The position numbers and the translations under genes were made by a program. The notes beneath the pieces are model-generated. The model saw nothing but the letters and a program-made list of their open reading frames with translations, was not told the DNA's origin and searched no databases. A DNA stretch of 64,000 nucleotides from Hypericum androsaemum (taxonomy: Eukaryota > Streptophyta > Magnoliopsida > Malpighiales > Hypericaceae): NCBI GenBank assembly GCA_963995505.1, contig OZ023181.1:24424366-24488365 (forward strand). Direction: 5' to 3'. This document shows positions 35,214 to 46,989 of the stretch, one piece after another (the stretch's first letter is position 1; the number at the start of each line of letters is the position of its first letter).

Positions 35214-36289
35214 CGGGGCGCCTCCTTTATATGTAATTTTTTGCCTGTGTGTATCTTTTTTACCTATTTCAGAAAAAATCCCCCTTAAATGCACTTACTA
35301 TAATATTTGACATTATACACTTGTTTTGTGATTATCGTCTAAGTAATTTATTTTAGATTTTAATCACGTAATTTATTTCAGACTATTACAAGTAAATATA
35401 TTAATATATTTTGATAAATTCATATTAAAGTATTGAGATAAATTTCAAAATTGAAAAAGAGCAGCTAGTGTAGCTTGATATTTGAACAGAGAACTATTGC
35501 ACCACTTTGGAATATAAAAACAAGTGGCTGGAGATCAATTTAGTCTCCCAGAGAACTATTACAGACTATTGTAATGCATAGTATTCGGCAACTATTACGG
35601 GCAGACTTTAAAAGGGAAATTTTTTTTGGAGGCGCCAACCTATTAGGGCGCTTTCACTATTTTTTTTTTTAAAATCTAGTTTTCCGACAAGCTGTGGCGG
35701 TTGCAGTCGAGGCGCCATTTGGAGAGGTCGCCTTCTTCAAAGTTTTTTAATATTAAAAATTTTTTTGACCTATTTTGGGAATATGTATAACTTTTTATCT
35801 ATATAGGAAAAATATGTATATTTTTTACCTATTTGAAAAAAAATCCCCCAAATTCTTTGCCGAGCTTCCATTCCCAATACTCTCAAACACAAAACTTTGG
35901 CTTGTTATTTCACCAGTAGCAAATTTACCCCAGGAATGGATCATCAAATCGACGAGCCCTTAACTAAAATTAAATTGAATTGATCAACTAACCAATTCAA
36001 AGCAGTAACCAATCACAAAATATCTCAACTCCCAACACAAAACGACGGCTGGAAATTAAATTAAAGTTAAGCTCTAATTAATTAAGACTAGCCAAGTACT
36101 GTCTCATCATCCAAGGGGCAAGTTTGTACAGCGCCTAACGACCGTAAAACTTGCAAATTTACAGCGGTAAAAAAAAAGAGGCCAGAAAAAGAAACCGCTC
36201 TTTCCAAAAAAGAACAAAACCTTGCAAGGTTTTCCCCTCACCTCGCGGGAAAAAATAAGAATCAACAGAGAGAGAAGATCGGAGCTGGT

Positions 36290-36721
36290 TCAGAACCAGC
36301 GGAGGAGGTCGCGGGAGATGCGGCGGCGCGTGAGTTCGGCGCGGTGGGGGGGGACGAGGTGGAAGCGGCAGAGCGGACACGTGAGGCGGTGGAGGAGCCA
36401 CCCGCCGAGGCAGTCGCGGTGGAACACGTGGCGGCAGGGGAGCTCGCGCACGTGGTCCCCGCCCTTCATCCTGCTCCTGCACACCACGCAGTGGTCTCCG
36501 TCGCCGGCGGCGTGGTAGGAGAGGGCCTTGTTGGCGGCGAGCTGCTCCGAGAGGAGGACCAAACCCGGGAGGTTGCCGGCGGCGGCGGAGGGGGCGGGGA
36601 TTGGTGGGAGGATGCGGAGGAGAGTGGATCGGATGGCGGAGAGAGTGGCGGCGACGAGGGAGAGGAGGAGGAGAGGGATGGAGTCGGACGACACGTCGTT
36701 TAGGGTGCCCTGGAGTCCCAT
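36290..36721 (-). CDS. RHA2: RING-H2 E3 ubiquitin ligase, RHA2-like
   Basis: A single-exon gene of 143 aa starting MGLQGTLNDVSSDSIPLLLL, which closely resembles the N-terminus of Arabidopsis RHA2A/RHA2B as I recall it. Residues 15-40 are hydrophobic and likely anchor the protein to a membrane. The RING-H2 domain uses C78, C81, C96, H98, H101, C104, C115 and C118 (CVVC, CRHVFH, CPLC), the standard zinc-ligand set for E2 binding. The frame is open 54 codons further upstream, but this start matches the family and the upstream extension is AT-rich. RHA2 proteins act in ABA and osmotic responses; that role is inferred from the family. A TATA-like TTATATAG lies about 75-85 bases upstream (36796-36803 on plus). 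Confidence 0.85.
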   Translation of the reverse strand: MGLQGTLNDVSSDSIPLLLLSLVAATLSAIRSTLLRILPPIPAPSAAAGNLPGLVLLSEQLAANKALSYHAAGDGDHCVVCRSRMKGGDHVRELPCRHVFHRDCLGGWLLHRLTCPLCRFHLVPPHRAELTRRRISRDLLRWF

Positions 36722-37574
36722 CTCCGCCTCTGGGGATTGTGTTGGTGTGTGTGGGGGTGAGAGAAGTGGGTTAATCGCTAATGGGTGGTTTTGAGCTATA
36801 TAACTTTCTTTTAAGGGGGTTGAGGGTATTATTGGAATTTTCTGGGAGATGATCATTTTGTTGTCGTCTAAACTAAAAATCAACCAACTTGATTAATTAA
36901 TCTTAGTTTTAACCGGTAAAGAAATACCATTAAATATTAGTCCAATCAAAATATGATATTGTTAGTTGTTTAGCTCGTTACTTTTTTAGGACTAAAACAA
37001 AGTGTAATAAAAATAGAGTTAAAATTCTAAGAATTAAATAATAAAATATATTAAATAATCAAGTTATTGTACAACGGGTTAATGCGTCCTCCTACATCTG
37101 TGGTAGGCCCCGCTCAACTTTCACTTTTCTCTTTTTCCTCTGAATGTAGTTCTTTTCTTTTGTCGTTACCATGGGATGCCGAGTTTTATTATTGTTTTGT
37201 TTTGCACTTTTTGCTATATCCCATAATAATTTTTTTATTTATATTATCTATTATTTTTACATTATTTTACTGACTAATTTAATTTTGATTCGTATAAATC
37301 TCTGATAATATTTTTTGTTGTTGTTGTTTTTGGTAGAATCGTAATATTTACTGACAAGGAACAAAATGAAGTTGACAATGGCTGGTCCCACGACCCCACA
37401 CACCGTGCGCCCATATGGATCACTCGTGTCTTTTGTGGAGAGGACCATGTGGAGCGCTTGTGTCTCGGGACACAATCAAAGGACGGACCACTTCTTTACG
37501 ATACAAACACTTCATAAAACCACAACAACATGCAACAGCTTTGGGTTCTTTCTCATTGCATGACACATCACTTT

Positions 37575-37614
<40 letters not shown>

Positions 37615-39479
37615 GGTGAGGTGTACGCGTTTCGAGTCGGAACGAATAGCACGAGAAGCTTCTTCTTTTTTCTTCCAAATTATTTTTACTAGACATGTAA
37701 TAATGTAATTTTTCTATGCACATATCCAAATCAATATGGAATGCTAAAGTCTTGATCATAACAATTTGAAACTAAATTTTATTCACATCCAGAATTGTTT
37801 TGTTTCAAAAAAATTACAAATTATTGTATACGTACTAAATCAATTGGCATAATTCACATTTTACCTACTTTATAGTTACACATTTTATCAATTTAATAAT
37901 TATATTAATTAGAAACTTATCTAATTAAGGATAAGTCCAACAATATTTATTCGATAAACATGTACACTTGGATTAAAAATCCAATTCTCTAACAAAATAC
38001 TATATTGTAGTTTTACGTGAAAATAAAATACTATTTCGGAAAAAAATAGGACACTCTTATCCGCTGATAAGACATAGCAATTTGGTTTTTTGCTGTAATA
38101 TATGTTACATATAGTCTCCTCCAATATTCCCGGATTGGTAGTTGACCTATAATGTATGGTCCAATTTAACAATTAAACCTCGAAACCCCGGATTGGTAAG
38201 TAACCAACGAGCACCACAAATTCCTATATATTTTTGCGGGAAATGCAAAGAATATATAATAATACGCATCACACTTATAATAGTTGCGATTTGAATCTTT
38301 CTTGGCACTCTAGAATCAGAATGGTAGCTAATAATTGTCACATGCCAGACCCAATTAACATAGCTTTAATTAATGTCGTCCGATAGCAACTTGCATGTTG
38401 GATGCTAGGAGGTTCTGTCTCCGGTTTCTTAAATCAGAGGTTTTGAAAATGAATACTTTGCGAAAATAGTTATGTCACTTTTTAAAAGTCGCATCTAATT
38501 CGAAATTGAATTAGTCGATATAATAATGTCTAGATATGAGATGGTATGTGTCAAAAAAAAATTTCTTTAAAAAATATGTAGGGAAATACTAGTTTGATAT
38601 TTGCTATCCATTATTTGCATAACAAATGTAAAACAGTATTGTTTTGCACTAATATATGATAAAATCATCGACTGATATTAAAAAGTCTCGAATTCAAAAT
38701 TTTTTATTTTGTCGACATTCTAGTTACACCTGTGTGAGTTTGGGCCCGCGTCGGCACCGATCACTATCCTTGGCCAATTTAAAAGAAAGGGATTGACTGT
38801 TAACTGTGATGGCGTGGAAGTAGAATATGGTAAAGCCCTAATGAAATTCTGTTGGCTATCTCCTACCACACATCCCTACCCTGCAAGTGGCTCTATAAAC
38901 TAATAGCAGCAGAAGCATAAGTCGCGGTTGGTCGGTGATGTAGAAGGATTAGGACCCCTATTAATAACATTATTATTACTGATAAGGCAGGGGACCAGGA
39001 CCAGCCCTGATTTGATAGAGATTCTCCAAGATATTATTCGACTAATATACATACATATACAAAGTTATTATTTTAAAAACTGGCAGCATCCTCCATTTAC
39101 GCCTTTATTATTTGATGCTGATGATTTCTTTGGGTGATTATAACATACTATAATCAAGAAATCATAAAATAATTAACGTAAAATTAATTAACGAACAAAT
39201 TTGTTAAATCGTAAATATACTTACTTGTTGAAGTACAATATCTTTGGGATTGTAACAGAGGTTTGTCACTGGTCGGTTTTTACTTACGATCAATTGAAGT
39301 AAGAACAATTTTCACGAATTTATCTGCCTCGGAGTTGAATCGAAAATTCATGGATCAATTTGATAATTTGTTTTTTTTTGTGTGGGCATCGGTCATCTTT
39401 TCACCCCTCATTTTCTCCTTTTAAAGGGAGAAAAAATTTTCTCCCACGTTACCACCACTATGGTAGTTTTCTTCCATGT
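36722..39479. other. Intergenic, no gene seen; contains a CT microsatellite
   Basis: About 2.75 kb of AT-rich sequence. A (CT)n run of about 30 bases sits near 37577-37609. A promoter-like patch with CTATAAACT occurs at about 38891, followed by chance frames such as 38928-39137, but no protein or RNA signature was found. Confidence 0.4.
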
Positions 39480-39487
39480 GTCAAAGC

Positions 39488-40051
39488 TAGGGGTGAGCAC
39501 GAAACCGCAAAATACCGGCAAACTGCAAAACCGTTAAATCGTAAACCGAAAAAAATTAAACCGCTCTTCCGAAATGGTTTCACGGTACGGTTTCATACCG
39601 AACCGCTATTAACGGTACGGTTGCGGTTTGGATTATGTACCGTACCGCGAAACCGCGATACCGAGAGTTACTTAATTATTATATGCGATTGTTTGGTTTA
39701 TATGCGATTGAGGAAGGTTTTTTGTTTAGTTAATTTTAGATTGAAGTGGTTTTTTGTTTAGTTAATGCGATTGTTTGGTTTTTTATTTTCAGATTACATT
39801 TTAATGGAGTGGAAAAATAAAATTTTCGTGTTTGGGCCAACTAAAATGGGCTTTTCTCACCTGAAAACAAAAAGGGCTTGTTGCGGTTTCAAACCGCCAA
39901 ACCGCCATACCGTACCGAAACCGCCATACCGCAAATCTACGGTTTCGAGTTCAACCGCGAAACCGACGGTTGCAAATAGCCGATACCGTCAAAATCGGTT
40001 CGGTATTAAAATTCGGTAAAATACCGCGATACCGAACCGTACTCACCCCTA
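39488..40051. mobile_element. Non-autonomous hAT element (564 bp)
   Basis: The terminal inverted repeat TAGGGGTGAGCACG on the left pairs with CGTACTCACCCCTA on the right. The exact 8-bp duplication GTCAAAGC lies at 39480-39487 and 40052-40059. Both the TAGGGGTG end and the 8-bp duplication are hAT hallmarks. The interior has many short subterminal motifs in both orientations (ACCGCGATACCG, GGTACGGTTT, AAACCGC). There is no transposase. The frames at 39360-40019 are by-products of this sequence. Confidence 0.92.
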
Positions 40052-40059
40052 GTCAAAGC

Positions 40060-41119
40060 TACAAATTGTAGCTTGTCCACCATGGAAAATGATGTGGCAA
40101 CTATTGCCACCAAATAGGAGGAGGTGGCTTAAATGGGACGTGGGCTTGCCACATGACCTATGATCAATTTATGGGTGCAAAACCCAACATTCTCCCACTC
40201 ACACATAATTGATCATAATCAAAAAAATTTCTTATCATGTTTGGCAGATATTTCGTGCGACCAACATACATCGAGTGCACGTAGCTAAACTCAAGAGCAC
40301 ATTTCGGCCACTTGAATGATAGCATTTCGATACCTCCAATACATAAAGTATGCCTTACCCTAGATCTCATCTCACATTCTTTGTTTCCACGTGTGATTTC
40401 TGAAACAATCTATTCGTGTTCACTATTGTATTGCTCTCAACACAATAGGTGCACCAGTGAACTACGAAACTTCTCGAATGTGATCGATAGAGAACCTTCT
40501 CCCCTAACAATATTTTTTCCATCATGATCCAGCCTGCTTTTCTAGTCAATCTTGCCAGGTCGAATCAAAATATGACCCTTTAAAGATTTTCCAAGCTAGT
40601 AGCACTGAATCATACTTCCAAAATATATTTAGGATCTTAAGGGTAGATCTTTGAAAACCATAGTTTTCAGAGTTGGTCTCACATCAGGGAAACTAAAATT
40701 ACTAAATAATAAAATTGATTTCCCATCCATTGGTCGTAGAGCACACATGACACAATTCATATGCTATGGTGTTCTTTCCTGTTAAAGGAGCACATGTCTC
40801 TCGCAAATAATATCATACTAGAGCATCAACCTCGATATTTACAAACAACAGCTTTAGTCTACACAAAGACTGCTCTAGGCTATCAAGATAGAATTATGGT
40901 AAGTTCTACTTATTTCTTACCATTGGATTCCATATAATCCCATAAGTTCTGAGGACTCATTTAATGTAGCAACTATTGCTTACACATAATCTTGCGCTTT
41001 AACAAGACTGCTCTTGTAGTTAAGCAAGACGGCATTCATATTTTAGAACAGGCACTCGATATTTAACAATGTTCTAAAATTGTCTCATCTCAATCAAGAC
41101 CGCATTGTCTGTTTGGGAG
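40060..41119. other. Intergenic, possibly decayed retroelement sequence
   Basis: There is no gene. The stretch near 40185-40220 (AACATTCTCCCACTCACACA) resembles text seen beside LTRs of plant copia elements, and 40800-41100 repeats an AAGACTGCTCT motif a few times. Neither LTRs nor protein signals could be found, so the origin stays open. Confidence 0.35.
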
Positions 41120-41498
41120 ACCCTTGTGAAAAGAGGTCTGATCAAGAAGATTTGGCGGGTGTTTTTTTGGTGCAATTACTTGGGGCATATGGCATCATAG
41201 GAACAAAATTGTCTTTGAAGGAGGGAGAGCCAACAAAATAGATTTGATCAACTCGATTTTATTTCGAGGACAGAAATAGCTAAACTGGGCAAACTATTCG
41301 AAGGGCTCGTGCAACCAACATCTTCTTCTTCTATTGGAGTCAATGAATTTTTCTTGACTTGTTTTGACCATTGGCTTGATTTTGCTTGCAATGACTTTTT
41401 AGGTTCATTGCAATTGAAATGCACCTTTGGTTCTGTAAATGGAGGTTGGGGCCTGATCTCTTTTATATACGTATTCTATTTACCCAAAAAAAAAATCT
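41120..41498 (+). mobile_element. LINE 3'-end fragment with A-tail
   Basis: Frames here read FFGAIxWGIWHHRNKIVFEGG-like text across a frameshift, the conserved end of the plant LINE RT zinc-binding domain. A 3' untranslated region and an A10 run at about 41489-41498 follow. It is a short 5'-truncated insertion, independent of the LINE at 4190-7282. Confidence 0.65.
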
Positions 41499-41639
41499 CA
41501 CCTATACAATAGTTGATTTAATATAGCGAACAAAAAGGCCACCTCGTTTGCCGATTGCTCTAATTTCAAATTAGGAAGTTGAAGGTTTAGTCTGTTTGAA
41601 ACCAATAGCAATTTTGTGAGTTAGAAGTCAGAGTCCTCC

Positions 41640-43590
41640 GAACCAGTGCTCTACAGTCTTGATTTGTTCGGCCATGCAGATGGAAGCACCCCAATACCAC
41701 CAAAGTTGCTCGCTGGCGCTACCGATAATGCCCCGCCAACTCCCAATCCGGAGTATCTGAAGTGGTTCAAAGATGACAAGAAAGTCCTCTCATGGTTATC
41801 AACTCAAGCCAGAGGAATGCGGGGTGGTCGAGGAGGAGGAGGGCGTACTGGCCAGAGGACCAATTCCAGTCAAGAAGGGTACCAGGCCCACGAAAATTAT
41901 AAGGCCCAATCTGGCCAATACCAGTCCACGCACACTAGTTGGCAAGGTCCACAGAGAGGAGGGCAATCTGGGCTTAATTCCTTTTCTAGTCCAGAAGACA
42001 GTGACGTCTAATGCTATAATTGTTTCGGATATGGGCAATATCTCGTGAAACTGTTCATCGGTAAAAGTGATCAAGCCCAAATTGGCTTATGCAGACTCAA
42101 GCGCATCACACAACGTCGCCTCAAGGATTACAGTGGGTTCTCGACTCACCACCAATCTTTACAATATCATTGTCCCGATGAAGTGACATTTGATAATGGC
42201 CTTACACTTCCAATCTACAGGCTCGTTGTCAAAGTCGAATCTTTTTTGTCGAATTGCTTTGTGTTCCAAATGCTCGTACTAATTTGGTCTTTCTTAGTGC
42301 TCTTAATCGTGACAACAATATTATTGAGTTTGTTAACGATCGTTTCTTTGTCAAAGATCAGGTCACGAAGTAGATCCTCTATCAAGGCCAGAGTAAGGAC
42401 GGTTTATACCCGTTTCAGTCATCTCTAGGCCCTCGAATCAGTTTTGCTGCTGCGTCGCCAACAGTTCAAGTTTGGCATCAGCGTCTTGGTTTAACCTAAA
42501 TGAAGTCAAGATTGCTCTTCGTTAAGAGTCTATTTCGAATAAAACATTACCATCATTATGTCATGGTTGTAGTGTCGGGAAAATTCACAAACTCTCTTTT
42601 CATGTTTCGTATTTTCAAGCGTCGGGACCTCTTTAGTATTTTTTGGGGTCCCTCTCCAATACTTCTTATGACGGGTTTCGTTATTATGCAATTTTCTATG
42701 ATCATTACATCAAATACGTGTAGCTATATTTTCTTAAACACAAATCTGATCTTTTTGCCTCCAGATTTGTGTTTTAAGGAAATATAGCCACACATATTTG
42801 CTATAATGAAAACTGCATAATAAAGAAATCCTTCATAAGAAGGTACTGGAAAGAGACTCCAAAGATCACTATCAAGAGGTCCGACTCTTGAAAAGACGAA
42901 ACAAGAAAATAAAGTTTGTGAATCTTCATGACACTACAACCATGACATAATGATGGTAAGTTTTTATTTGAAAAAGAAATGGACTGTGAACGAATAGCAA
43001 TCTTGATAACATTTAGGTTAGCATGATCAAGACGCTGATGTCAAATTTGAAGTGTTGCGACACAACATCAAAATTGACTCGAGGACCTGGAGATGACTGA
43101 AACGAGTATAATCCATTCTTACTCTGGCTGATCTTTGACGAAGAAATGATCGTTAATAAATTCAACAATAATATTGTTGTCAAGAGTAAGAGCACTAAGA
43201 GAGACAAAGTTAGTACGAACATTTAGAATACAAAGCACATTCGACAAGGAAAGATTAGACTTTGACAACGGAAAGGATAACGAGCCCGTACGAGAGATTA
43301 GAAGTGTAAGGCCATCACAAATGTTACTTCATCGGGACCATGATGCTCCGAATGGAGTTGAAGATTGGAAAGATTATAGGTTAGGTGGTGAGTCGTTCCC
43401 GAGTCGAGAACCAACTGAAAATCCTAAGGCGACGTTGTGTGATGCGCTTGAGGCTCCATTGGCCAATTTCGATCTGTTTATCAGTAACTTGAATGAAACC
43501 TATTGTGCATCACTAGATCAAGTCACTGAAGATATCAATAGCTTGTCAAAAGAAAACCATGAAGACCAAAGAGATCTCTAGTTGGGTTTC
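41640..43590. mobile_element. Copia gag-pol fragment with a large inverted duplication
   Basis: The plus strand at 41640-42045 encodes the end of a copia gag (Gly/Gln-rich, then CYNCFGYG, a partial knuckle). The following sequence spells a protease/pre-integrase region, with QVWHQRLG-like text near 42470 across frameshifts. From about 42045 to 42748 the sequence returns in inverted order at 42762-43495 with moderate divergence. The minus-strand frame 43222-43013 repeats the same protein region. The 13-base centre lies at 42749-42761. Confidence 0.8.
42045..43495. repeat. Large inverted repeat (about 700-bp arms, 13-bp loop)
   Basis: Near the centre, TTAAACACAAATCTG (42734-42748) pairs with CAGATTTGTGTTTTAA (42762-42777). 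Further out, CATTATGTCATGGTTGTAGT pairs with ACTACAACCATGACATAATG at about 42935. At the outer side, CTCAAGCGCATCACACAACG (about 42097) pairs with its complement near 43440-43455. Arms become less similar outward, and small indels differ between them. Confidence 0.85.
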
Positions 43591-44527
43591 ACTGCTCAAA
43601 TGTTGATCACATCAAACACCACGAAAGAGGAGTTACACCACCAGAAAAATGATTGCCCACGCAAACATATAACGTCACTTCAGAGTAATCCACATGAAAA
43701 CCTACAACATAAAAAAAACAGTTGAGATAACCACAAATGGTTGGAAACTAAAGACCAACAGTGAGAAGTAGAAGAAGAATGACCAAATTAGTGCTCGGCC
43801 ACTCCCCTATTAAGAAATAAAACGAGGTACGTATTTTGCCGATAGCAAAGGAACTTTATTTGACAAACATAATAAAAGCCAAAATATAAGTACCAAAGAC
43901 TAGATACTGGAAGTTACAAGAAGAAAGATTTAGTTTTGATACGAGGAGGTATAGATCTAGTTACTATGGGCACATTTGCCTATCTATTTCTATGTCACAA
44001 TTACATGAGAGAAGGCTGTTCAAGCAAGCACCTACCAAGCTCCACATCCCGATCCGTTCCATATTCGACAACAAAACCATGGTGAGAATCCAAAGCCAAT
44101 CCACCAACTTCAGAAGGAAATTAAGCATATGATGCTAGCATCTGTTAAAACTTCAACAAATGAAATGAGAGAAGAAGTTCCCAGGTAAAGAAGCACGTGA
44201 CAGACATCGTTCCTCCTCCCCACGCCGGCCGCTCCTGGTTCCTGGATCGGTTTACAGGGATAACCGAGATGGAACTTTCTTCCTTTTCTCGCTTTTTTAA
44301 ATGATGATCTCAATTAGTTATTTTCTTTTTTTGTCTCGATTTATACGGTTTTTTTTGGGGAAGAGCTTCTGGGCGAGAGATGGGCCAAAGTAAATACAAC
44401 TACTGGGCTTCCAGCTAAAAAGTAAGGCGAAAACCCAAAGCCCATTTATTTGGGACCACGTTTTCCGATTTGCTGTCGTCGTTGCTGTTCAATCTGTCGT
44501 CCGTTTTGACTTTGCGATAAAAAAAAA
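43591..44527. other. Intergenic, no gene seen
   Basis: About 0.9 kb of mixed sequence between the copia hairpin and the Mutator-like element. The frame at 44313-44110 (-) has no recognisable feature. The left part may be more of the retroelement, but nothing identifies it. Confidence 0.35.
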
Positions 44528-46058
44528 GGGCAAATTACTCTCACATTCCTATACTTCGGTCACCCTCCCCCTAGGGTCCCTGGATTTTGGAAAATGATTG
44601 TCCCGTCCCTAAGTTTTAATGATAATAGACTCACGGATCCCTGGAGCCAGAATATTCCTTTTTCTCCGGTAATCCCCACTTGAAATGACCAAATTTCTCC
44701 TCCCACTTAAAAATAAAAAAAATCTCCCCCTTCACATTCTTCCCTAATTCATCTTCAACCCCCCACCTTCAATCAAAACTTAAACATAATTGAATCAAAA
44801 CTTAAACAACCCCCTAGGGTCCCTGGATTTTGAAAAATGATTGTCCCGTCCCTAAGTTTTGATGATAATAGACTCTCGGGTCCATGGAGCCAGAATATTC
44901 CTTTTTCTCCAGTAATTCCCACTTGAAATGACCAAATTGTCCCTCCCACTTAAAAATAAAAAAAATCTCCCCCTTCACCTTCTTCCCTAATTCATCTTCA
45001 ACCCCCCACCTTCAATCAAAACTTAAACATAATTGAATCAAAACTTAAACAACCCTAATTTTCAAACCCAACTCAAAATCCCAATCGACCAAATCTCTCT
45101 CGACCAAATTCCAATCGACCAAATTCTAACCCTAGCTCTCGAAGTCAATCCCAATCGACCAAATCTCTCTCGACCAAATTTTAATCAACCAAATCTCTCT
45201 TAAATCGCCAATCCTTGATGGGTCCGAGGAGGAGTTTAGACTGTGTTTTTGGATGAGCAAGTCGACATTTGGGATGACCTGCGATGAGCTGGATGCGGTG
45301 GTAAACTCTTCGCCTCAATTTGCTTCTCAATAACCCAAGTCTCCGATGCCATCCTCGACGCCTGCCTCGAGCTGGACTCGGACAGCAAGAAGAAGAAGGA
45401 GACGAAGTCATCATCATCCTCCCCGCTCTCGTAATAACACATACCCATCTTCTCATCCGCCGGCCATCATCATCATTCAAAGTTCGGTCCGCGTCGCTTC
45501 GTCGTCGTTTCTCTCCGCTGTGGTCAACTCTGTTGTCGTCCGCCAACTAGCTTCGCGTCATCCGCGTCGGTGGTTATTTGGCTTCACCCAGCACGTCGTT
45601 CCCCGATGTTCTTCTGTGCAGTCGCCGTCTTCCGTGGAGTTTTGACGCTTCGGACTAAACTGACGAGGTCCGACGGGAGTAGGTTGGGAAATCGACGAAG
45701 TCGAGTTCTCATACATCAAACGGGAATTGAAAAAAATGGAGATAGAACACCCAATTCAAAAAATAGGGTTCTAAGTGGAATTGGGAATTTCGGTGACTAA
45801 TTATAGATTAGACCACGCTGTTTCTTTGCATATGCAAATTAGTACTAAATTTCTTAAAGTGAGAGGGGTATTTTAGTCTTTTCAAGTGGGGTTCGCCAGA
45901 GAAAATAGCATATTTCGGCAAGAAAAAAGAATATTCCGGCTCCAGGGACCCGAGAGTCTATTATCATCAAAACTTAGGGACGGGATAATCATTTTTCAAA
46001 ATCCAAGGACCCTAGGGGGAGGGTGACCAAAGTACATGGATGTGAGGGTAATTTGTCC
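44528..46058. mobile_element. Mutator-like foldback element with captured fragment (copy 3), internally duplicated
   Basis: The left end GGGCAAATTACTCTCACATT and right end GTGAGGGTAATTTGTCC match the family of 17266 and 31302. The flanks are A-rich, and a 9-bp duplication (A-run against TAAAAAAAT) is plausible but not distinctive. The interior shares the GC-rich minus-strand segment of copy 1 (45181-45546, including PSPARGRRRGWHRRLG). A 243-bp tandem duplication of the terminal-repeat inner part lies at 44567-44809 and 44810-45055, which makes this copy longer than copy 1. Confidence 0.8.
44567..45055 (+). repeat. 243-bp direct duplication within the left arm of copy 3
   Basis: CTAGGGTCCCTGGATTTTGG at 44571 recurs as CTAGGGTCCCTGGATTTTGA at 44814. 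The two units share the rest of the sequence through TTAAACATAATTGAATCAAA. Confidence 0.85.
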
Positions 46059-46274
46059 TAAAAAAATTAGATTAGAAGAAAATCACCTTTGAGTCTTACG
46101 GTGCTTGACAACAAAAAAAATTAAAAAAAAATTCGTCTGGCTGTTGTAATTTAGACTTGTTTAGCTCTCTTTTTTGACCCGTAATTTGAATTTGGTTTTT
46201 TATCATCTGTGTTTGGTAGGGTAAACTGTGAGATTTTACAAAAAATGTACTAAATAAGTTCATTGTATTTTACA

Positions 46275-46840
46275 GGGTAGCAGATTTTTGAGTTCTAAGG
46301 GCTCTAAGCATAAGGGTCTCAAGTCCAGATTCTTTGGCAAGGGAACTCCGATTCTACAGGGTTCGTCCACGTTTATTTTGGACCGCGCCTTTGCTTTACA
46401 TGCTACGGATCCCATGCCTATCCTGGGGTCAAGAGGGCAATGATGTCGTTACTTTTTTGGACAACGTTGATCTTCTGGATTTGTTGAAGTTCATGGGTTT
46501 GATTACGAAGAAGATGAAGAACAATAAGGCGGACGAGGTTGATGCAGACTTGGAGGATTTCGACCTACTGCCTGTCAAGAACACTCGCTTTCAAGCAAGG
46601 AAGAGGACTGAGACTGACTACACCGGTGAGGATCTCTGTTGATCGGAGTATGATATGGATTTGTGGGTTTGTTTGGGTGAGTTGCGAGATATGACTGATG
46701 ATTTGCCACTATGATTATCCATTTAGGCCTGGATTTTATTTTTAGTCTCTTTTTTTCCTTTTTTCTCCTCTTTCTCATTCCCATTCTATAATTTTTTCTT
46801 TTCTTTTAATAAAGGTTTGTAATTAGAAAAAAAATTCATC
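46275..46840 (+). mobile_element. LINE ORF1 3' fragment with A-tail (second copy)
   Basis: The frame starting upstream of 46334 and running to 46642 matches the C-terminal part of the ORF1 at 34030-35190 (SKGSKHKGLK-type text, then FQARKRT), with one frameshift. It is followed by about 150 bases of 3' untranslated region, TTAATAAAGG near 46807 and an A-run at about 46827-46834. As in the other copy, ORF1 leads straight into the tail without ORF2. Confidence 0.7.
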
Positions 46841-46989
46841 GTATTTTATTTACTATTTATTCATTTCATTCAATCCACACGCAATGTAAGAGATGACCGA
46901 AAAAATGTAAGAGAAAGTGAAATTCTGGCAAATAATTTGTGGATTGCATGCAACAACTTCACTAATATTCCAAACTCATAGCTAGACTT

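Larger units (their letters stand above)
32651..35847. mobile_element. Mutator-like element with 633-bp terminal inverted repeats carrying a LINE ORF1 fragment
   Basis: The exact 9-bp duplication CCAAATTCT occurs at 32642-32650 and 35848-35856. The left arm, 32651-33283, and right arm, 35215-35847, are each 633 bases and nearly identical inverted. Both ends start GGGATTTTTT, then CAAATAGGTAAAAAATATAC. A second copy of this terminal motif lies inside each arm (33215 and 35257-35283). Between the arms is a segment with diverged arm-like sequence (33290-33560), then an antisense LINE piece (33783-35213). No transposase is present. The long arms, 9-bp duplication and foreign cargo match a Pack-MULE-like structure. 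Confidence 0.9.

Noticed and set aside
36159..36703. Several frames overlapping the RING gene on both strands
   Set aside because: They are shadows of the GC-rich RHA2-like coding region, which alone has the complete zinc-ligand pattern.
38891..39137. Small gene downstream of a CTATAAACT motif
   Set aside because: The 69-codon frame has no recognisable composition, and no splice-compatible extension was found.
43174..43581. 135-codon plus-strand frame as a host gene
   Set aside because: It is the complement of the copia-derived right arm of the hairpin.
46334..46642. Host gene of 102 codons
   Set aside because: The sequence matches the LINE ORF1 tail at 34030-34400 and ends in a LINE-like A-tail.
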